Positions 31,081-39,882 of a DNA stretch of 64,000 nt are shown here, one piece after another. The stretch covers positions 1 to 64,000 of the forward strand of contig JAIXUE010000010.1 of assembly GCA_027483605.1 (NCBI GenBank). The letters are read 5' to 3'. The DNA comes from Cryomorphaceae bacterium. Its GTDB lineage: Bacteria; Bacteroidota; Bacteroidia; Flavobacteriales_D; Crocinitomicaceae. The notes below the pieces were generated by a model. That model was not told the origin of the DNA and searched no databases. It saw only the letters and a list, made by a program, of their open reading frames with translations. The position numbers were made by a program, and so were the translations under genes. The first letter of the stretch is position 1, and each line of letters opens with the position of its first letter.

Positions 31081-31320
31081 ATGAAAGTGCTGTCACTTAA
31101 ACTAGACGAAGACATTTTTGACGAAACTGAAACGGTATGCGAACAAATAAAAAAAACGCGCAATCGTTACATCAACGAAGCACTTCATTTTTACAATCGT
31201 TTACAAAAAAGAAGAATCCTGGCGCAACAATTAGGATTTGAATCTCAATTAGTAAGCGATGAATCTATGCTTGTGCTGCAAGAATTTGAAAGTTTCGAGG
31301 AAGATGCACAAAAAGAATGA
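31081..31320 (+). CDS. Antitoxin of MazEF-type module
   Basis: A 79-residue protein that looks like a ribbon-helix-helix antitoxin: MKVLSLKLDEDIFDETETVC forms the strand and first helix, and KTRNRYINEALHFYNRL the second helix. The remainder is an acidic helical tail that would wrap the toxin. It overlaps the toxin gene by 17 bases. The promoter carries palindromes that it probably binds, with or without the toxin. Confidence 0.85.
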   Translation: MKVLSLKLDEDIFDETETVCEQIKKTRNRYINEALHFYNRLQKRRILAQQLGFESQLVSDESMLVLQEFESFEEDAQKE

Positions 31321-31645
31321 AATTTGGTTGGCTAATTTGGACCCTAGGTTTGGAACAGAAGCCGGAAAAACCAGACCTGTACTCATTGTTCAGACAGATT
31401 TACTCAACCACATGCACCCCTCTACTTTAGTGTGTCCGCTGACTACAAACATCCAACGTGAAAGTAAAATTTTGCGTGTGCACCTTCAGAAAGGAGTCGG
31501 GAAAGTCGAAAAGGCAAGCGATATCATGATTGACCAACTCCGTGCAATAGACAATCATAGATTGGTTAAAAAACTTGGAGAAGTCCCTAGGGAAATCGTT
31601 CGGAAGGTGCATGAAAATATCCTTTTGATCTTGGATGCTAATTGA
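31304..31645 (+). CDS. MazF/PemK-type endoribonuclease toxin
   Basis: A 113-residue protein starting at the ATG at 31304, which lies inside the antitoxin gene; the open frame before it (from 31259) is not used because MHKKNEIWLANLDP is the usual family start. It has the MazF core: EIWLANLDPRFGTEAGKTRPVLIVQ, split here by the conserved Gly, and later PLTTNIQR and MIDQLRAID, which carry the catalytic Arg and Thr/Ser residues. It cuts mRNA at short sequences and stops growth when the antitoxin is degraded. Complete in length. Confidence 0.9.
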   Translation: MHKKNEIWLANLDPRFGTEAGKTRPVLIVQTDLLNHMHPSTLVCPLTTNIQRESKILRVHLQKGVGKVEKASDIMIDQLRAIDNHRLVKKLGEVPREIVRKVHENILLILDAN

Positions 31646-31728
31646 TTTAGGCATACAATAATTTTCTCCCTCAAGTGTTTAAAAAATAAAACACTATGAA
31701 AAACAATTCGATTAACGCAGGAAATTTA

Positions 31729-31759
31729 TTACGTGTGTTTTTTGTATTTTTACACGTAA
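31729..31759. promoter_or_regulatory. Inverted repeat operator of the VapC-type module
   Basis: TTACGTGT (31729-31736) and ACACGTAA (31752-31759) are perfect inverted arms around 15 bases of T-rich sequence, 11 bases before the antitoxin ATG at 31771. The centre-to-centre distance is 23 bases, about two helical turns, suitable for a dimeric antitoxin bound on one DNA face. Confidence 0.6.
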
Positions 31760-31770
31760 ATACAAAGCAC

Positions 31771-32010
31771 ATGTATACCAAACTTACCCTGAACATAGAT
31801 AAAGAAACCATTGAGCAGGCCAAGTTGTACGCAAAAAAACAAAATTTAAGTCTATCAAAACTGATCGAAACTTATCTGCAAGCAATCACCCAGAAACAAT
31901 CTGGAGAAGAAGCTGTAAGCCCATTGGTGACTCAGCTTACGGGCATTATTCCGGCTGATTACAATGAGAAGTTAGACTATAGAGCGCACCAACTTCAAAA
32001 ACATTCTTGA
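31771..32010 (+). CDS. Antitoxin (DUF6364-like) of VapC-type module
   Basis: A 79-residue protein; the frame is open from an ATG at 31696, but that would run through the operator, so I choose the ATG at 31771 (MYTKLTLNIDKE). It has a ribbon-helix-helix look: TKLTLNIDKETIEQAKLYA, KKQNLSLSKLIETYLQAI, then a C-terminal tail with YNEKLDYRAHQLQK that should bind the toxin. This pattern is typical of the DUF6364 antitoxins of Bacteroidota, which accompany PIN toxins. Its stop overlaps the toxin start (TGATG). Confidence 0.8.
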   Translation: MYTKLTLNIDKETIEQAKLYAKKQNLSLSKLIETYLQAITQKQSGEEAVSPLVTQLTGIIPADYNEKLDYRAHQLQKHS

Positions 32011-32435
32011 TGAAGCGCGTTTTTGTAGATACGAACATCGTCATTGACTTGATTGGCAATCGCGAGCCTTTTGTCAAGGATGCGCAACGCTTGTTCACTT
32101 TGGCCGAACGCAAGGAAATTGAGATTTGTGTTTCGGCATTGACCTTAGCAAATACATATTATGCGCTAACGCGGACTTATAAAGTAGTTGCTGCGAAAAA
32201 ATACTTACAGCTTTTTAAAATTTTGGTAAAAGTTGTTCCTTTTGAGGAGCAAACCATTGATTTAGCATTGGCTTCGAATTTTGCGGATTTAGAGGACGGT
32301 TTTCAACACTATATGGCCCTTCAATGCCAAGCGGAGCTCATCGTTACTAGAAATAAAAAAGACTTTAAATACGCCCAACTACCCACGCTCACTGCCACCG
32401 AATTCCTCCGCCACTTATCAAGCAAAACTAAATAG
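32010..32435 (+). CDS. PIN-domain (VapC-like) ribonuclease toxin
   Basis: A 141-residue protein from the ATG at 32010; the TTG just before it is in the same frame but less likely. It has the PIN acids in order: VFVDTNIVIDLIG at the start, ERKEIEICVSALTLANTYYA with the second, and FADLEDGFQHYMALQCQ and TRNKKDFKYA at the end. The fold cuts tRNA or rRNA in characterised VapC toxins. It overlaps the antitoxin by one base, so the pair is co-translated. Confidence 0.9.
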   Translation: MKRVFVDTNIVIDLIGNREPFVKDAQRLFTLAERKEIEICVSALTLANTYYALTRTYKVVAAKKYLQLFKILVKVVPFEEQTIDLALASNFADLEDGFQHYMALQCQAELIVTRNKKDFKYAQLPTLTATEFLRHLSSKTK

Positions 32436-32457
32436 CTATTAATCCTTCAGATTGCCG

Positions 32458-32465
32458 TATTTTTG
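32458..32465 (+). promoter_or_regulatory. -7 box for the desaturase gene
   Basis: TATTTTTG matches TAnnTTTG 28 bases before the ATG at 32493 and overlaps a TTG at 32463 that is in frame with the gene; this argues that the ATG is the true start. No clear -33 element is seen. Confidence 0.4.
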
Positions 32466-32492
32466 CATCTTTTTTACCGATACGGCCCTTTA

Positions 32493-33470
32493 ATGGTTTT
32501 ACCACACCAACTCGAAGTACTGAAAGCCATTGAACCCGAGGTTGGGTCTTTCATTGACGACAAAATGAATTTGCCAGCTGAGTCTTGGCAACCCACTGAT
32601 TTTTTGCCCGATTTATCTCAGCAAGATTTTCCGGATACCATAAAGGCCTTGCAGGAGCGCATGGCTAATTTGCCCGATACTGTTTTGGTTTCATTGATTG
32701 GCAACATGATTACCGAGGAGGCTTTGCCGAGCTATCAGACGTTTTTCAATCTGTTGGAAGGCATCAATGAGGAGCGCAATGTGGCGAGTTTGAGACCTTG
32801 GGTACGTTGGTCTAGACTTTGGACTGCCGAGGAAAACCGTCATGGCGATTTGCTCAATAAATACTTGTACTTGAGTGGGCGTGTAGACATGCGGGCGGTG
32901 GAGCAAAGTATCCAGCAGCTGATCCATAATGGCATTGACCTCCAGACCGATGCCAATCCGTATTATGGCCTCATTTACACTTCTTTTCAGGAGCGTGCTA
33001 CCAAAATTTCGCATGTCAATACCGGTAAACTTGCTACCAAAGCTGGCGACACCATCTTGACTAAAATTTGCAATACCATTGCAGGTGAAGAAGCCTTGCA
33101 CGAGCGCGCCTACAAGTTTTTCATGAGTAAGGTCATGGAATTTGATCCGAATGGTGGCCTCACGGCGTTCATGACCATGATGAAAAAGAAAATTGTGATG
33201 CCAGCGAGCCTCATGGATGTTGGTACGCAGCACAATCATTACAATAGCTACGCGAGCATTACGCAGAAAATTGGCGTGTATACCAGCCTAGACTACGCGC
33301 ATATCATCGACCACTTGGTCAAGTTTTGGCACATAGACAAACTCCAAGAGCTCAATGACCATGGCAAGCGCGCGCAAGATTACCTCGCCGGTCTTGCCGA
33401 ACGCTATTACCGCTTGGCTGAACGACTGCAAGAACCCGAAGAAGTGCAGTTGGTTTGGCTGAAGCATTAA
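32493..33470 (+). CDS. Acyl-ACP desaturase
   Basis: A 325-residue soluble di-iron desaturase of the plant stearoyl-ACP type. The two iron ligands are in WTAEENRHGDLL (EExxH, first half) and IAGEEALHERAY (second half), on helices of the usual spacing. Other conserved parts are PRWVRWSRLW-type helix SLRPWVRWSR and YTSFQERAT. It puts a cis double bond into acyl chains bound to acyl carrier protein and so controls membrane fluidity. The start at 32493 (MVLPHQLEVL) fits the family; an upstream TTG is inside the promoter. It is followed by an independent promoter for the next gene. Confidence 0.9.
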   Translation: MVLPHQLEVLKAIEPEVGSFIDDKMNLPAESWQPTDFLPDLSQQDFPDTIKALQERMANLPDTVLVSLIGNMITEEALPSYQTFFNLLEGINEERNVASLRPWVRWSRLWTAEENRHGDLLNKYLYLSGRVDMRAVEQSIQQLIHNGIDLQTDANPYYGLIYTSFQERATKISHVNTGKLATKAGDTILTKICNTIAGEEALHERAYKFFMSKVMEFDPNGGLTAFMTMMKKKIVMPASLMDVGTQHNHYNSYASITQKIGVYTSLDYAHIIDHLVKFWHIDKLQELNDHGKRAQDYLAGLAERYYRLAERLQEPEEVQLVWLKH

Positions 33471-33484
33471 TATCACTACCTTTG
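33454..33484 (+). promoter_or_regulatory. Perfect promoter for the J/KTSC gene, inside the desaturase end
   Basis: TTTG (33454-33457), 19 bases, then TACCTTTG (33477-33484), both exact matches in sequence and spacing. The first element is within the last codons of the desaturase gene. Transcription would start about ten bases before the ATG at 33502. Confidence 0.7.
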
Positions 33485-33501
33485 CGGGCTTAATTCTCTC
33501 C

Positions 33502-33951
33502 ATGAAACGCATCAACGAATACAAAAAATTATTTGGCATCGACAAACCTATTGTCTTGTCTGAGCTCAAACAGTCTTACCGCGTTTTGGTCAAGCAATGG
33601 CACCCCGATAAGTTTCAGGATGGCGACCCAATGAAAGCCGAAGCCGAAGAAATGGGCCGACGCGTGGTAGATGGCTACCATTTTTTGGTGAGCATTGCAC
33701 CCGAAACCAAAGCAGCCAACCTTGCAGACTACCACCGGACTATCAACGAGTGTGGCATCGCCGATTATCGCCACAAAGGCTTGCAACTAGACATCACCTT
33801 TACAGACGGCTCTTGCTATGAGTACTTTGGTGTCAATGCCAATGTATATAAAAAACTCATCAACTCAGACAAGCAAGTGCGTTTTGCCAAGCGTTTCATC
33901 TATGAAAGCTTTCTGTACCGCCAGTCTAAGAAGGCGACGGTAGAAGCCTAA
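33502..33951 (+). CDS. J-domain / KTSC-domain protein
   Basis: A 149-residue cytosolic protein. The first 65 residues form a J domain with the key motif in KQWHPDKFQ (HPD) and the expected helices around it, so it should stimulate a DnaK-type chaperone. The C-terminal part (about 92-140) is a KTSC domain: YRHKGLQLDITFTDGSCYEY, then FGVNANVYKKLINSDKQVRF, ending in a basic stretch, as in lysyl-tRNA synthetase-linked copies. The fusion is known in Bacteroidota but its substrate is not. A shared terminator follows directly. Confidence 0.85.
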   Translation: MKRINEYKKLFGIDKPIVLSELKQSYRVLVKQWHPDKFQDGDPMKAEAEEMGRRVVDGYHFLVSIAPETKAANLADYHRTINECGIADYRHKGLQLDITFTDGSCYEYFGVNANVYKKLINSDKQVRFAKRFIYESFLYRQSKKATVEA

Positions 33952-33980
33952 AAAAAGCAGCACGGTTGCCCGCGCTGCTC
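33951..33980 (-). terminator. Terminator of the BON-domain gene
   Basis: AGCAGC (33956-33961) pairs with GCTGCT (33974-33979); CGG/CCG extends the stem after one mismatch. The A-run 33951-33956 becomes a U-tract on the minus strand, so it ends the leftward BON gene. It may serve the convergent J/KTSC gene less well, because only the minus strand has the U-tract. Confidence 0.7.
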
Positions 33981-34003
33981 CTCTATTATAGTATGATTTT
34001 CCT

Positions 34004-34663
34004 TCAAAAATCATACACGACAGCCAGTTCGTTGTCTACTTCATTGACCCCTGGCGCGTTCCAGGCCAAGCGTGTTGCCTCGTCCTTCTCAAAGAGAGAT
34101 TCTACGGCGCCACGCAAGACAACCTTATTGCCCTTTACTTTCACTTGGATATGCTGATCATCGATCATCCAGCTACGAGAAAGGGCCTTTTCGATCGCTT
34201 CTTGTTCTACCTGATCGGCAGAAAGCGAATTGACCTTGATGTTATTGATTACTCCTTTGACACCGATTAAATCAGCAGCGCAACTCTTCGCGGCATCTCT
34301 TTGGTAGTTCCATTCCACCGAACCATCTAAAGTGATCCAGCCGTCTTCTACCTTGACCTGAATTTTGTCATTCGGCACGGACCAATTCCACTTCATGCCA
34401 CTCAATACTTCGTTGGCCAAATCGAGGTCGGTTTTGGTGGTGTCATTGGCAAATTTGACGTGGATATCTTCCACTACTGCCTTCACACCCAAGACGCCTT
34501 TTGCTGCCTTTTCCGCTTCTAGTTTTTTGGTAAAACTACTGACTACGCCGGTAAGCGAAACCACACCATCTTTGGCTGTTACGCCTACTTCTGCCGCTTT
34601 AAGCAACGGTTGCCACATGATGGCATCTTGCACGTCTTTTTGTAATTGTTCGTTTGTTTTCAT
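34004..34663 (-). CDS. Protein of three BON domains
   Basis: A 219-residue protein made of three BON domains at about 1-70, 78-145 and 150-219. Each has the same elements: a start like DVQDAIMWQPLL, a helix, GVTAKDGVVSLTGVV, a helix with KAAKGVLGVKAV, and a final strand. The third ends in VNEVDNELAV. There is no signal peptide, so unlike OsmY it would stay in the cytoplasm. BON domains bind membranes or other proteins and are linked to osmotic and envelope stress. The gene is single, with its own terminator. Confidence 0.9.
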   Translation of the reverse strand: MKTNEQLQKDVQDAIMWQPLLKAAEVGVTAKDGVVSLTGVVSSFTKKLEAEKAAKGVLGVKAVVEDIHVKFANDTTKTDLDLANEVLSGMKWNWSVPNDKIQVKVEDGWITLDGSVEWNYQRDAAKSCAADLIGVKGVINNIKVNSLSADQVEQEAIEKALSRSWMIDDQHIQVKVKGNKVVLRGAVESLFEKDEATRLAWNAPGVNEVDNELAVVYDF

Positions 34664-34780
34664 GTTTCTTATTGTTTGACTGCAACTACATTGTTACAAT
34701 TCAAATTTCAGCAAATTAAAGGGCGATTTGCTTATAAAAATTGATTGAACTTTTATACTTTTCTAAGGCTTGAATACAAA

Positions 34781-34806
34781 AAAAAGCCGCTCCGAAGAGC
34801 GGCTTT
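34781..34806 (-). terminator. Terminator of the SprB-repeat gene
   Basis: AAAGCCGCTC and GAGCGGCTTT form a 10-base stem with the tetraloop CGAA, followed on the minus strand by TTTTT. The hairpin starts 24 bases past the stop at 34830. The gap to 34663 otherwise holds nothing recognisable apart from the upstream region of the BON gene. Confidence 0.85.
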
Positions 34807-34829
34807 CTATGGCAGTAAAAAAGGGTGGA

Positions 34830-37800
34830 TTACTTAATGACTGTCATTTTTTTGGTTTCGACAAGTGCACCTACTTGGGCTTTCACCATGTAAGTTCCAG
34901 AAGTGAAATCGGAAAGTGATACCGCAACTTTTTGAGCACTACCACTTTGTTTCCATACGAGTTGACCTTGAAGATTATAGATCTCAAGACCTGTTAACTC
35001 TTCGTCATTTGCATCAATCCAAACCGTTTCTGTTGCCGGATTAGGATACAAACTCCAAGCACTAAGCACTGGCGTTTCTAAGCCTGCTGTGCTATTGATT
35101 TGAAAGGTAGTCGCAAGCGAACAACCATTGTTGTCTGTGATGGTGATCAGGTAAACCCCAACGCCAAGATCTGTCAGGTCTGACTCAGTAGAAGTGGTTG
35201 ACCACATGTACGTGTAAGGAGCTGTTCCACCTGTTGTGGTCAGGTCTATTGAACCATCTAAAGCAGTTAAAGAACTGGCATTGGTGATGGTTGCATTGAC
35301 AACAAGCGGAGAAGCTGGCGCAGTGATCGTAAAATCCATTTGGCCATTGCAACCATTGAGGTCTGTTACGAGTACGCTTACCGGACCCGCGCTGAGGTTG
35401 CTAATTTGTGCGTCCTCACTTTGGTCAGACCAGAGATAAGAATATGGTCCCACACCACCCGATACATTGAGTGCCAGTGCGCCGTTGTTGCCACCGTAGC
35501 ACGATACTGGGGTAAGAACATACCCCACCTGGATCAAGGATGGTTCATTGATGAAGCGATAGGAAGTCACCAAGCAATTGTTGGCGTCGCGCACATGAAC
35601 TTCATAAATGAGATCGCCTGGAAGGCTGTCAAAATTATTGGCTGTTCCAAAAGGAAGCGCATTCAAGCTGTACATATACGGTGCAACACCGCCATTTGCA
35701 GTTACGTTAATGGCGCCATTGTTGTCGCCGTAGCAGCTGACATTGAGTGCAGAGGTATGGACTAGAATAGCGCTTGGTTCGGTCAGTACAAAATTATGTG
35801 CTGCGATGCAATTGGCTGCATCTTTGATCAGAACCGTATAGGCGCCTGCATACAAATTCGGAAAACTAGCACCCGCTTGGTAGTTGAGGCCATTATTGAG
35901 GCTGTAGGCAAAAAAACCTGCGCCGCCCGAAGCCAAAACCTGCACTGCGCCTGCAGCTGTTCCATGACACAAAATATTGGTCACGTTGGTCTGCACCACA
36001 AAAGCGTTTGGTTGCAAAATGGTTTTTGCCATTGTATCTAAACAGCCATTGGCATCCTTGACATACATGATGTAAGTACCAGCTGCCAAACCAGTAAAGG
36101 CAGGGTTCACTTGGAAGTTTACGCCATTTTTGCTGTATTGCAACGCACCTGTTCCGCCGGTTACATTTTGGATGCTGATGGCACCGTCTTGACCGCCAAA
36201 ACAAGAAACATTTTGTGCGCTTAAGTTACCGATGTTCGGGCCACCTGCGGAAGTAATGACACCTGAAACCATGTTCTGACACATGTTCGCATCGCGCAAG
36301 ACGATAAAATAAGTGCCCGCAGCTAAATTCGTGAACAAACCTGTACTGCTGAAAGTACTGCCATCCATACTGTACTGATAACCCGAGCCCGAACCACCTG
36401 TAGCCATAGCCATGATCGATCCATTACTTGTTGTACAGGTTGCGTTGGTCGTGTTGACTGTCGCCGTGATCTGAGTTGGCTGGGTAATGATCAAGGAGGT
36501 AGAAAGCTGACAATTATTGGCATCTTTGACACGCAGCAAGAAGGTATCTGCCGGTAGGTTGCTAAACACGTTGGTTGTCTGGTAAGAAATGCCGTCTAAA
36601 CTGTACAAATAAGCAGGTGTACCGCCGCTCACTACTGACGTGAGTACGCCCGTTGAAGAACCATAACATGTTGCGGCTACTTGCGTCAGCACGTTGGTCA
36701 GTTGGGTGGGTTGCGTCACGGCTACCAAGCCAGTTTTGATACAACCCGTTACGTCTTTGACGTAAACTGTATAGTTGCCTGCATACAAGCCTGTGAAAAC
36801 TGCCAACGACTGGTAATTGACTCCATTTAGGCTGTAAATGTGCGTTCCGGTACCCCCAAAAGAAGCCACCTGAATACTGCCATTGTTGCCGCCAAAACAG
36901 CTCACTGTTCCGGTGCTCAATTGCAGGCTCAGCGCAGTTCCTTGATTGATTGTTGCAACTGCAAAGCTTGTGCAACCTGCATTGTCCTTGACTACACACG
37001 TATAATTGCCGGCAATTAAGCCCGTAAACAAACTTCCTGTCTGAAACGTAACACCATTATTGATACTGTACTGAACGGCACCCGTGCCGCCTGTAGAAGC
37101 CAAACTGATCGAACCATCATTGCCATTGAAGCAACTCACATGATTCACGTTTGGCGCGGCCAAAACAGGCGCTGCATTGGCATTGATCAAGACATTTGCG
37201 GTGGTGATGCAAGCATTGGCATCTTTTACCGTCAAGAGATACGCGCCAGCCGAAAGCGCACTAAACGTTCCGGAGCTTTGAAATGACCCCGCATTGATTT
37301 TATACTGTAATGGGGACATTCCGCCTGTCGCGTTACAAGTGAAGGCGCCATTGCTCATGCCGCAAGCGCTGTTTGTCACTAAAATAGGATTCAATGCTAT
37401 TCCAAGCGGTTGGGTAATGGTAAACGCAGCTGTGCTGGTACAACCCTTTGCATCCTTCAAATTTAAGGTATAAACCCCTGGAGCAAGATTAGTAAATGCC
37501 GCAGCTGTTTGCCATGGACCATTATTGAGGTTGAATTGATAAGGTGCCGTTCCAAATTGCCCAACTGCAGTAATAGACCCATTAGCCGCCCCATTGCAGG
37601 TGACATTCGACAGCGCGCTTACTGAAGCGGTGAGGCCTACAGAAACTTGTTTGGTGTATGTTTGCGTACAGGTATTGTTCCAACCTTCAATCTTAGTGGT
37701 CAGCGTAATTGTGTAAGTCCCACCTGAAGTATAAGCGTGTGTAGGTGTCATGGCATGAGCAATTGCAGAACCATCGCCAAAATTCCACGAGTAAAGAAAA

Positions 37801-38528
37801 TTAGGCCCAGTATAGTTGGTAGCCCCAATCTTGTTGAACATGCTATCTGTGGTGAGCAACGATGTGTTGAGCGGTGTAAAATTACCATTCACCGCCAAGC
37901 ATTCGCTTGCCAATTCAAAAGAAGGCGCGTTGTTGTTGGCCATCGTTGGAATGATATAAAAATCACCATTACTGCCAAAACTAGTCATTGCGCTGGTCCA
38001 GTTGTTACCCGTAGCAGTACCCGAAAGCGAGGCCAAATCTTGGTTCAGCCCCTCGCCGTTGCCTGTGTACCTCAGGTTAAAAGTAGTCCCAAAAGGTGGC
38101 GCATTGAGCAACTCAACGGTGAGAGCAAAATCATTGCTGACACTGACTCCGCCTGGAAAATTGAGTTGAATATAGCCGTTGCCGTTATCCGGGTATGACC
38201 ACCATACGTGTTGGGTGCTGGCAATGGTGGTAGTGGGTTTACCGCTCGCATCCACGTTGGTGACACTTACCTTCAATGGCACACCCGAAAAATATGGCGT
38301 TTGGTGCGTACCATAGACCCGTACACTCTGAACTTTTCCTGCGCCATTGTATTTATAGGTTTGCGCAGCTCGTTCCACCACTCCGCTTTGCAGCTGATAA
38401 CTGCTCGTTGAGCCAACGTTTTTGCTGGCTACAAACCCATTTGGGTCGCTAGGACAGGAATACTGCGCATGGGCATTGGCATACAACAACAGTAGCCCCG
38501 TGGTTAAAATTGTAATTTTTCTTTTCAT
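34830..38528 (-). CDS. Large secreted adhesin-like protein: PKD, SprB repeats, T9SS sorting domain
   Basis: A 1232-residue exported protein with a signal peptide (MKRKITILTTGLLLLYANAHA). After a jelly-roll-like N-terminal part, a PKD domain lies at about 235-300, with YSWNFGDGSAIAHAMTPTHAY as its hallmark. About ten to eleven SprB repeats follow (about 300-1150), each with a core of the type NVSCYGGNNGALALNVSGG and a later YSLNGVNYQ ... LYAGNYTVYVKDATGC. The last 75 residues are a type A T9SS sorting domain (LYPNPATETVWI, then MVKAQVGALVETKKMTVIK). SprB-repeat proteins form surface filaments used for gliding or adhesion. Standing alone in the genome segment, it is likely a mobile surface adhesin. 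A strong terminator follows. Confidence 0.9.
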   Translation of the reverse strand: MKRKITILTTGLLLLYANAHAQYSCPSDPNGFVASKNVGSTSSYQLQSGVVERAAQTYKYNGAGKVQSVRVYGTHQTPYFSGVPLKVSVTNVDASGKPTTTIASTQHVWWSYPDNGNGYIQLNFPGGVSVSNDFALTVELLNAPPFGTTFNLRYTGNGEGLNQDLASLSGTATGNNWTSAMTSFGSNGDFYIIPTMANNNAPSFELASECLAVNGNFTPLNTSLLTTDSMFNKIGATNYTGPNFLYSWNFGDGSAIAHAMTPTHAYTSGGTYTITLTTKIEGWNNTCTQTYTKQVSVGLTASVSALSNVTCNGAANGSITAVGQFGTAPYQFNLNNGPWQTAAAFTNLAPGVYTLNLKDAKGCTSTAAFTITQPLGIALNPILVTNSACGMSNGAFTCNATGGMSPLQYKINAGSFQSSGTFSALSAGAYLLTVKDANACITTANVLINANAAPVLAAPNVNHVSCFNGNDGSISLASTGGTGAVQYSINNGVTFQTGSLFTGLIAGNYTCVVKDNAGCTSFAVATINQGTALSLQLSTGTVSCFGGNNGSIQVASFGGTGTHIYSLNGVNYQSLAVFTGLYAGNYTVYVKDVTGCIKTGLVAVTQPTQLTNVLTQVAATCYGSSTGVLTSVVSGGTPAYLYSLDGISYQTTNVFSNLPADTFLLRVKDANNCQLSTSLIITQPTQITATVNTTNATCTTSNGSIMAMATGGSGSGYQYSMDGSTFSSTGLFTNLAAGTYFIVLRDANMCQNMVSGVITSAGGPNIGNLSAQNVSCFGGQDGAISIQNVTGGTGALQYSKNGVNFQVNPAFTGLAAGTYIMYVKDANGCLDTMAKTILQPNAFVVQTNVTNILCHGTAAGAVQVLASGGAGFFAYSLNNGLNYQAGASFPNLYAGAYTVLIKDAANCIAAHNFVLTEPSAILVHTSALNVSCYGDNNGAINVTANGGVAPYMYSLNALPFGTANNFDSLPGDLIYEVHVRDANNCLVTSYRFINEPSLIQVGYVLTPVSCYGGNNGALALNVSGGVGPYSYLWSDQSEDAQISNLSAGPVSVLVTDLNGCNGQMDFTITAPASPLVVNATITNASSLTALDGSIDLTTTGGTAPYTYMWSTTSTESDLTDLGVGVYLITITDNNGCSLATTFQINSTAGLETPVLSAWSLYPNPATETVWIDANDEELTGLEIYNLQGQLVWKQSGSAQKVAVSLSDFTSGTYMVKAQVGALVETKKMTVIK

Positions 38529-38671
38529 GTTGTTAAGATTTAATGAATATGAGTTGCAAAGCTCTATTTGTTAAGGCTTTATTAGCTTACAAAAAACTTG
38601 TTATGAATTGTATAATTGCGCAGGCTAAGCCCATTTCATGCTTCCTATATCCAAATAAAATCGCTACTTTT

Positions 38672-39223
38672 ATGAAGATGAAATTACTGCTGGCCATACT
38701 GATATGCTGTAGTTCGCTAACACCACTTCGAGCACAGGCTTTTGCCCGCAGCTGGGACGCCTGGTTTGGTCAATTACAAGTTGGCGCCGCCACAGGAATG
38801 CAACAAACTGCAGCATCTTACACCCTAGGTCTTTATAAATCAGTTCAAAACCACGGTTACGGCCTAGACTTCGGCGGCACCACCCTCAATAACTCCCGCA
38901 TTCTTTACGGCAACCTCACGCTCAGTCAAGATCTCTTGCGCATTACCCGCAACATGCGCAGCCCTTTATACCTCTATGGATCTGTTGGGTTAGGGCTCAC
39001 CCACCTGCGCAACGACCAACTCCAAGACAACTTCTTGTTGCGCGGCGACGACATGATCCATTTGCAAGTTGGCCTGAGCCCGACCTATTTTTTTTCGCGC
39101 GATTTTGCCCTGCAACTTAGTGGTAAATTCCAGACCCAAACCCTTGTCGATTACGAGCTAGACCAACTGTGGTCTGTCAACCTTGGCATCTTCTTTTTGA
39201 TTCCGAACTTCAAACCATTCTAG
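38672..39223 (+). CDS. Outer-membrane beta-barrel protein, small
   Basis: The frame is open from 38543, but the ATG at 38672 starts a standard signal peptide (MKMKLLLAILICCSSLTPLRAQ) and I use it (183 residues). The mature part is rich in aromatic strands (YGLDFGGTTLNNSRILYGNL, LYLYGSVGLGLTHL) and ends SVNLGIFFLIPNFKPF, with a terminal Phe typical of barrels. It has about eight strands. No family name is assigned. It is followed 32 bases later by the flavin reductase gene. Confidence 0.7.
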   Translation: MKMKLLLAILICCSSLTPLRAQAFARSWDAWFGQLQVGAATGMQQTAASYTLGLYKSVQNHGYGLDFGGTTLNNSRILYGNLTLSQDLLRITRNMRSPLYLYGSVGLGLTHLRNDQLQDNFLLRGDDMIHLQVGLSPTYFFSRDFALQLSGKFQTQTLVDYELDQLWSVNLGIFFLIPNFKPF

Positions 39224-39255
39224 CCAGCACTTGTTATAGTGACAAAACTTCCTTT

Positions 39256-39882
39256 ATGTCTTTGATCCGTATAGACCGTCCAGAAATTCAAAAAATGGGC
39301 CGCATTGAGCGCCTCAATCTCGTCAATAGCTGTACCGGTTATAAATCTGCCAACCTCATTGCCACCATCTCTAATGAAGGAAAAACAAACGTAGCCGTTT
39401 TCTCTAGCGTAACACACCTTGGCAGTGACCCTGCACTGATCGGGTTTATCTTAAGACCGACCACCGTGCCGCGCCACACCTATCAAAACATCAAAGCATA
39501 CGGTTATTTTTCAGTCAATCATATCTCTGCTGACCAAATTGCCGACGCCCACCACACCTCTGCCAATTACCCAGAAGAAATCAGTGAATTTGAAGTCACA
39601 GACCTCGATCCCGTATTCCATGGGGGCTGTCCAGTACCATTTGTCAAGGGAAGCCCTGTCAAACTTTTGTGTAAGTATGTCAATGAATACCTCATTGAAG
39701 AAAACGGCTGCATCCATGTCATTGCCTCCATTGAAGCCATCTTCTACGAAGAAGAACTCATGACTGCAGACCACTGGCTGCAGCTCGACAAAGGAAAGGT
39801 TGTAGCCATCAATGGCCTAGACGGCTATGCGCAACCTCAACTTTTGGAACGATTTTCGTATGCGAGGCCAAAAGAAGTCTAA
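39256..39882 (+). CDS. Flavin reductase family protein (FMN-binding split barrel)
   Basis: A 208-residue protein starting at the ATG at 39256 (MSLIRIDRPEIQKMG); the longer frame runs through the end of the barrel gene. It has the split-barrel pattern of flavin reductases: YKSANLIATISNEGKTNVAVFSS split by the strand turn, IGFILRPTTVPRHTYQNI, and FSVNHISADQI. This branch is large and includes FMN reductases and FMN-binding proteins of unknown role. The following lipoprotein gene starts directly at its stop (TAA then ATG). Confidence 0.85.
   Translation: MSLIRIDRPEIQKMGRIERLNLVNSCTGYKSANLIATISNEGKTNVAVFSSVTHLGSDPALIGFILRPTTVPRHTYQNIKAYGYFSVNHISADQIADAHHTSANYPEEISEFEVTDLDPVFHGGCPVPFVKGSPVKLLCKYVNEYLIEENGCIHVIASIEAIFYEEELMTADHWLQLDKGKVVAINGLDGYAQPQLLERFSYARPKEV

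Noticed and set aside
39169-39255. Longer start for the flavin reductase
   Set aside because: It runs inside the barrel gene and the family starts at the downstream ATG.
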